Part shown: piece by piece, positions 63,735-64,000 of the stretch
Layout: every line of letters starts with the position of its first letter
Numbering within the stretch: position 1 is the stretch's first letter
Assembly (NCBI GenBank): GCA_017311185.1
Contig: JAESUZ010004801.1
Span: 310,001-374,000 of the forward strand
Origin: Proteles cristata cristata
Taxonomy: Eukaryota > Chordata > Mammalia > Carnivora > Hyaenidae
DNA length: 64,000 nucleotides
Direction: 5' to 3'
Notes under the pieces: generated by a model
Seen by the model: the letters and a program-made list of their open reading frames with translations, nothing else
Told to the model about the DNA's origin: nothing
The model's database searches: none
Made by a program: the position numbers and the translations under genes

Positions 63735-63900
63735 ATAAGGACACCAGTGACAGTGGACAAGGGCCCACCCCCTGACCTCATTTTAGCTTGATCACTTCTG
63801 TAAGGACGGTCTCACTTGGAGGTACTAGGGGTGAGCACGTCAACACAGGAATTCTGAGGGACGCGACTGGACCCCTGACCATCTCGACACGCCAGCACTC
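63735..63900 (+). repeat. Unassigned dispersed mammalian repeat
   Basis: TTTTATAAGGACACCAGTGAC, AGGGCCCACCCCCTGACCTCA, TAGCTTGATCACTTCTGTAAGG and GAGGTACTAGGGGTGAG follow the order of a common old mammalian repeat that I cannot name with certainty. Confidence 0.6.
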
Positions 63901-64000
63901 GTGCGTGAAGGGTAATAGGAACAGGTCAGAAGCGCCACGCCTGGGATACAGAACCTGGTCACTGTCAGCTCCCTGGGGAAGCTGACCCGAAGTGGGGAGC

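Noticed and set aside
58616..64000. IGF2R 3' exon
   Set aside because: Expected from synteny on this side, but no C-terminal IGF2R coding sequence was found; it probably lies beyond 64000.
1..64000. A novel multi-gene system (defence island, biosynthetic cluster)
   Set aside because: The window has one ordinary transporter gene plus repeats; nothing supports such a system.

Overview
The window is mammalian nuclear DNA, almost certainly from a cat-family carnivore. It holds about 29 tRNA-Lys-derived carnivore SINEs of felid type, several young carnivore L1 3' ends, and one protein-coding gene with mammalian intron structure. There are no bacterial-type operons, no CRISPR array and no genuine tRNA or rRNA gene.

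The one gene I can assemble is SLC22A1 (organic cation transporter 1, OCT1), on the minus strand. Its start codon is at 58613-58615 and its stop codon at 30640-30642. Eleven coding exons (411, 104, 155, 169, 115, 107, 215, 109, 113, 100 and 67 bp) are bounded by GT-AG introns whose phases all agree. Joined, they give 1665 bp, or 554 residues plus stop, the same length as human OCT1. Start, stop, MFS signature, glycosylation sites and the key aspartate of the cation site are all present, so the gene looks functional.

Layout: 1-30.6 kb is the 3' flank. It is AT-rich and repeat-dense (young and old L1s, SINEs, an L2, a hAT-type element, microsatellites), and I see no gene in it. 30.6-58.6 kb is SLC22A1. 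Intron 8 (about 6.2 kb) holds an old antisense-looking L1 body riddled with SINEs, and introns 4 and 6 share a diverged direct repeat. 58.6-64 kb is the 5' flank: GC-rich, with a 30-bp minisatellite about 1.7 kb upstream of the start codon and an LTR-like repeat that also has a copy in intron 8. In other mammals SLC22A1 lies between IGF2R (5' side) and SLC22A2 (3' side), but I find no exon of either here.

I found no previously undescribed molecular system. The points most worth a second look are structural: very young SINE insertions with perfect 18-19 bp target-site duplications, an L1 with an inverted 5' end (twin priming), nested L1 and SINE insertions, the intronic duplication, the upstream minisatellite, a G-rich tract in intron 3, and the lack of an obvious polyadenylation hexamer after the stop codon.
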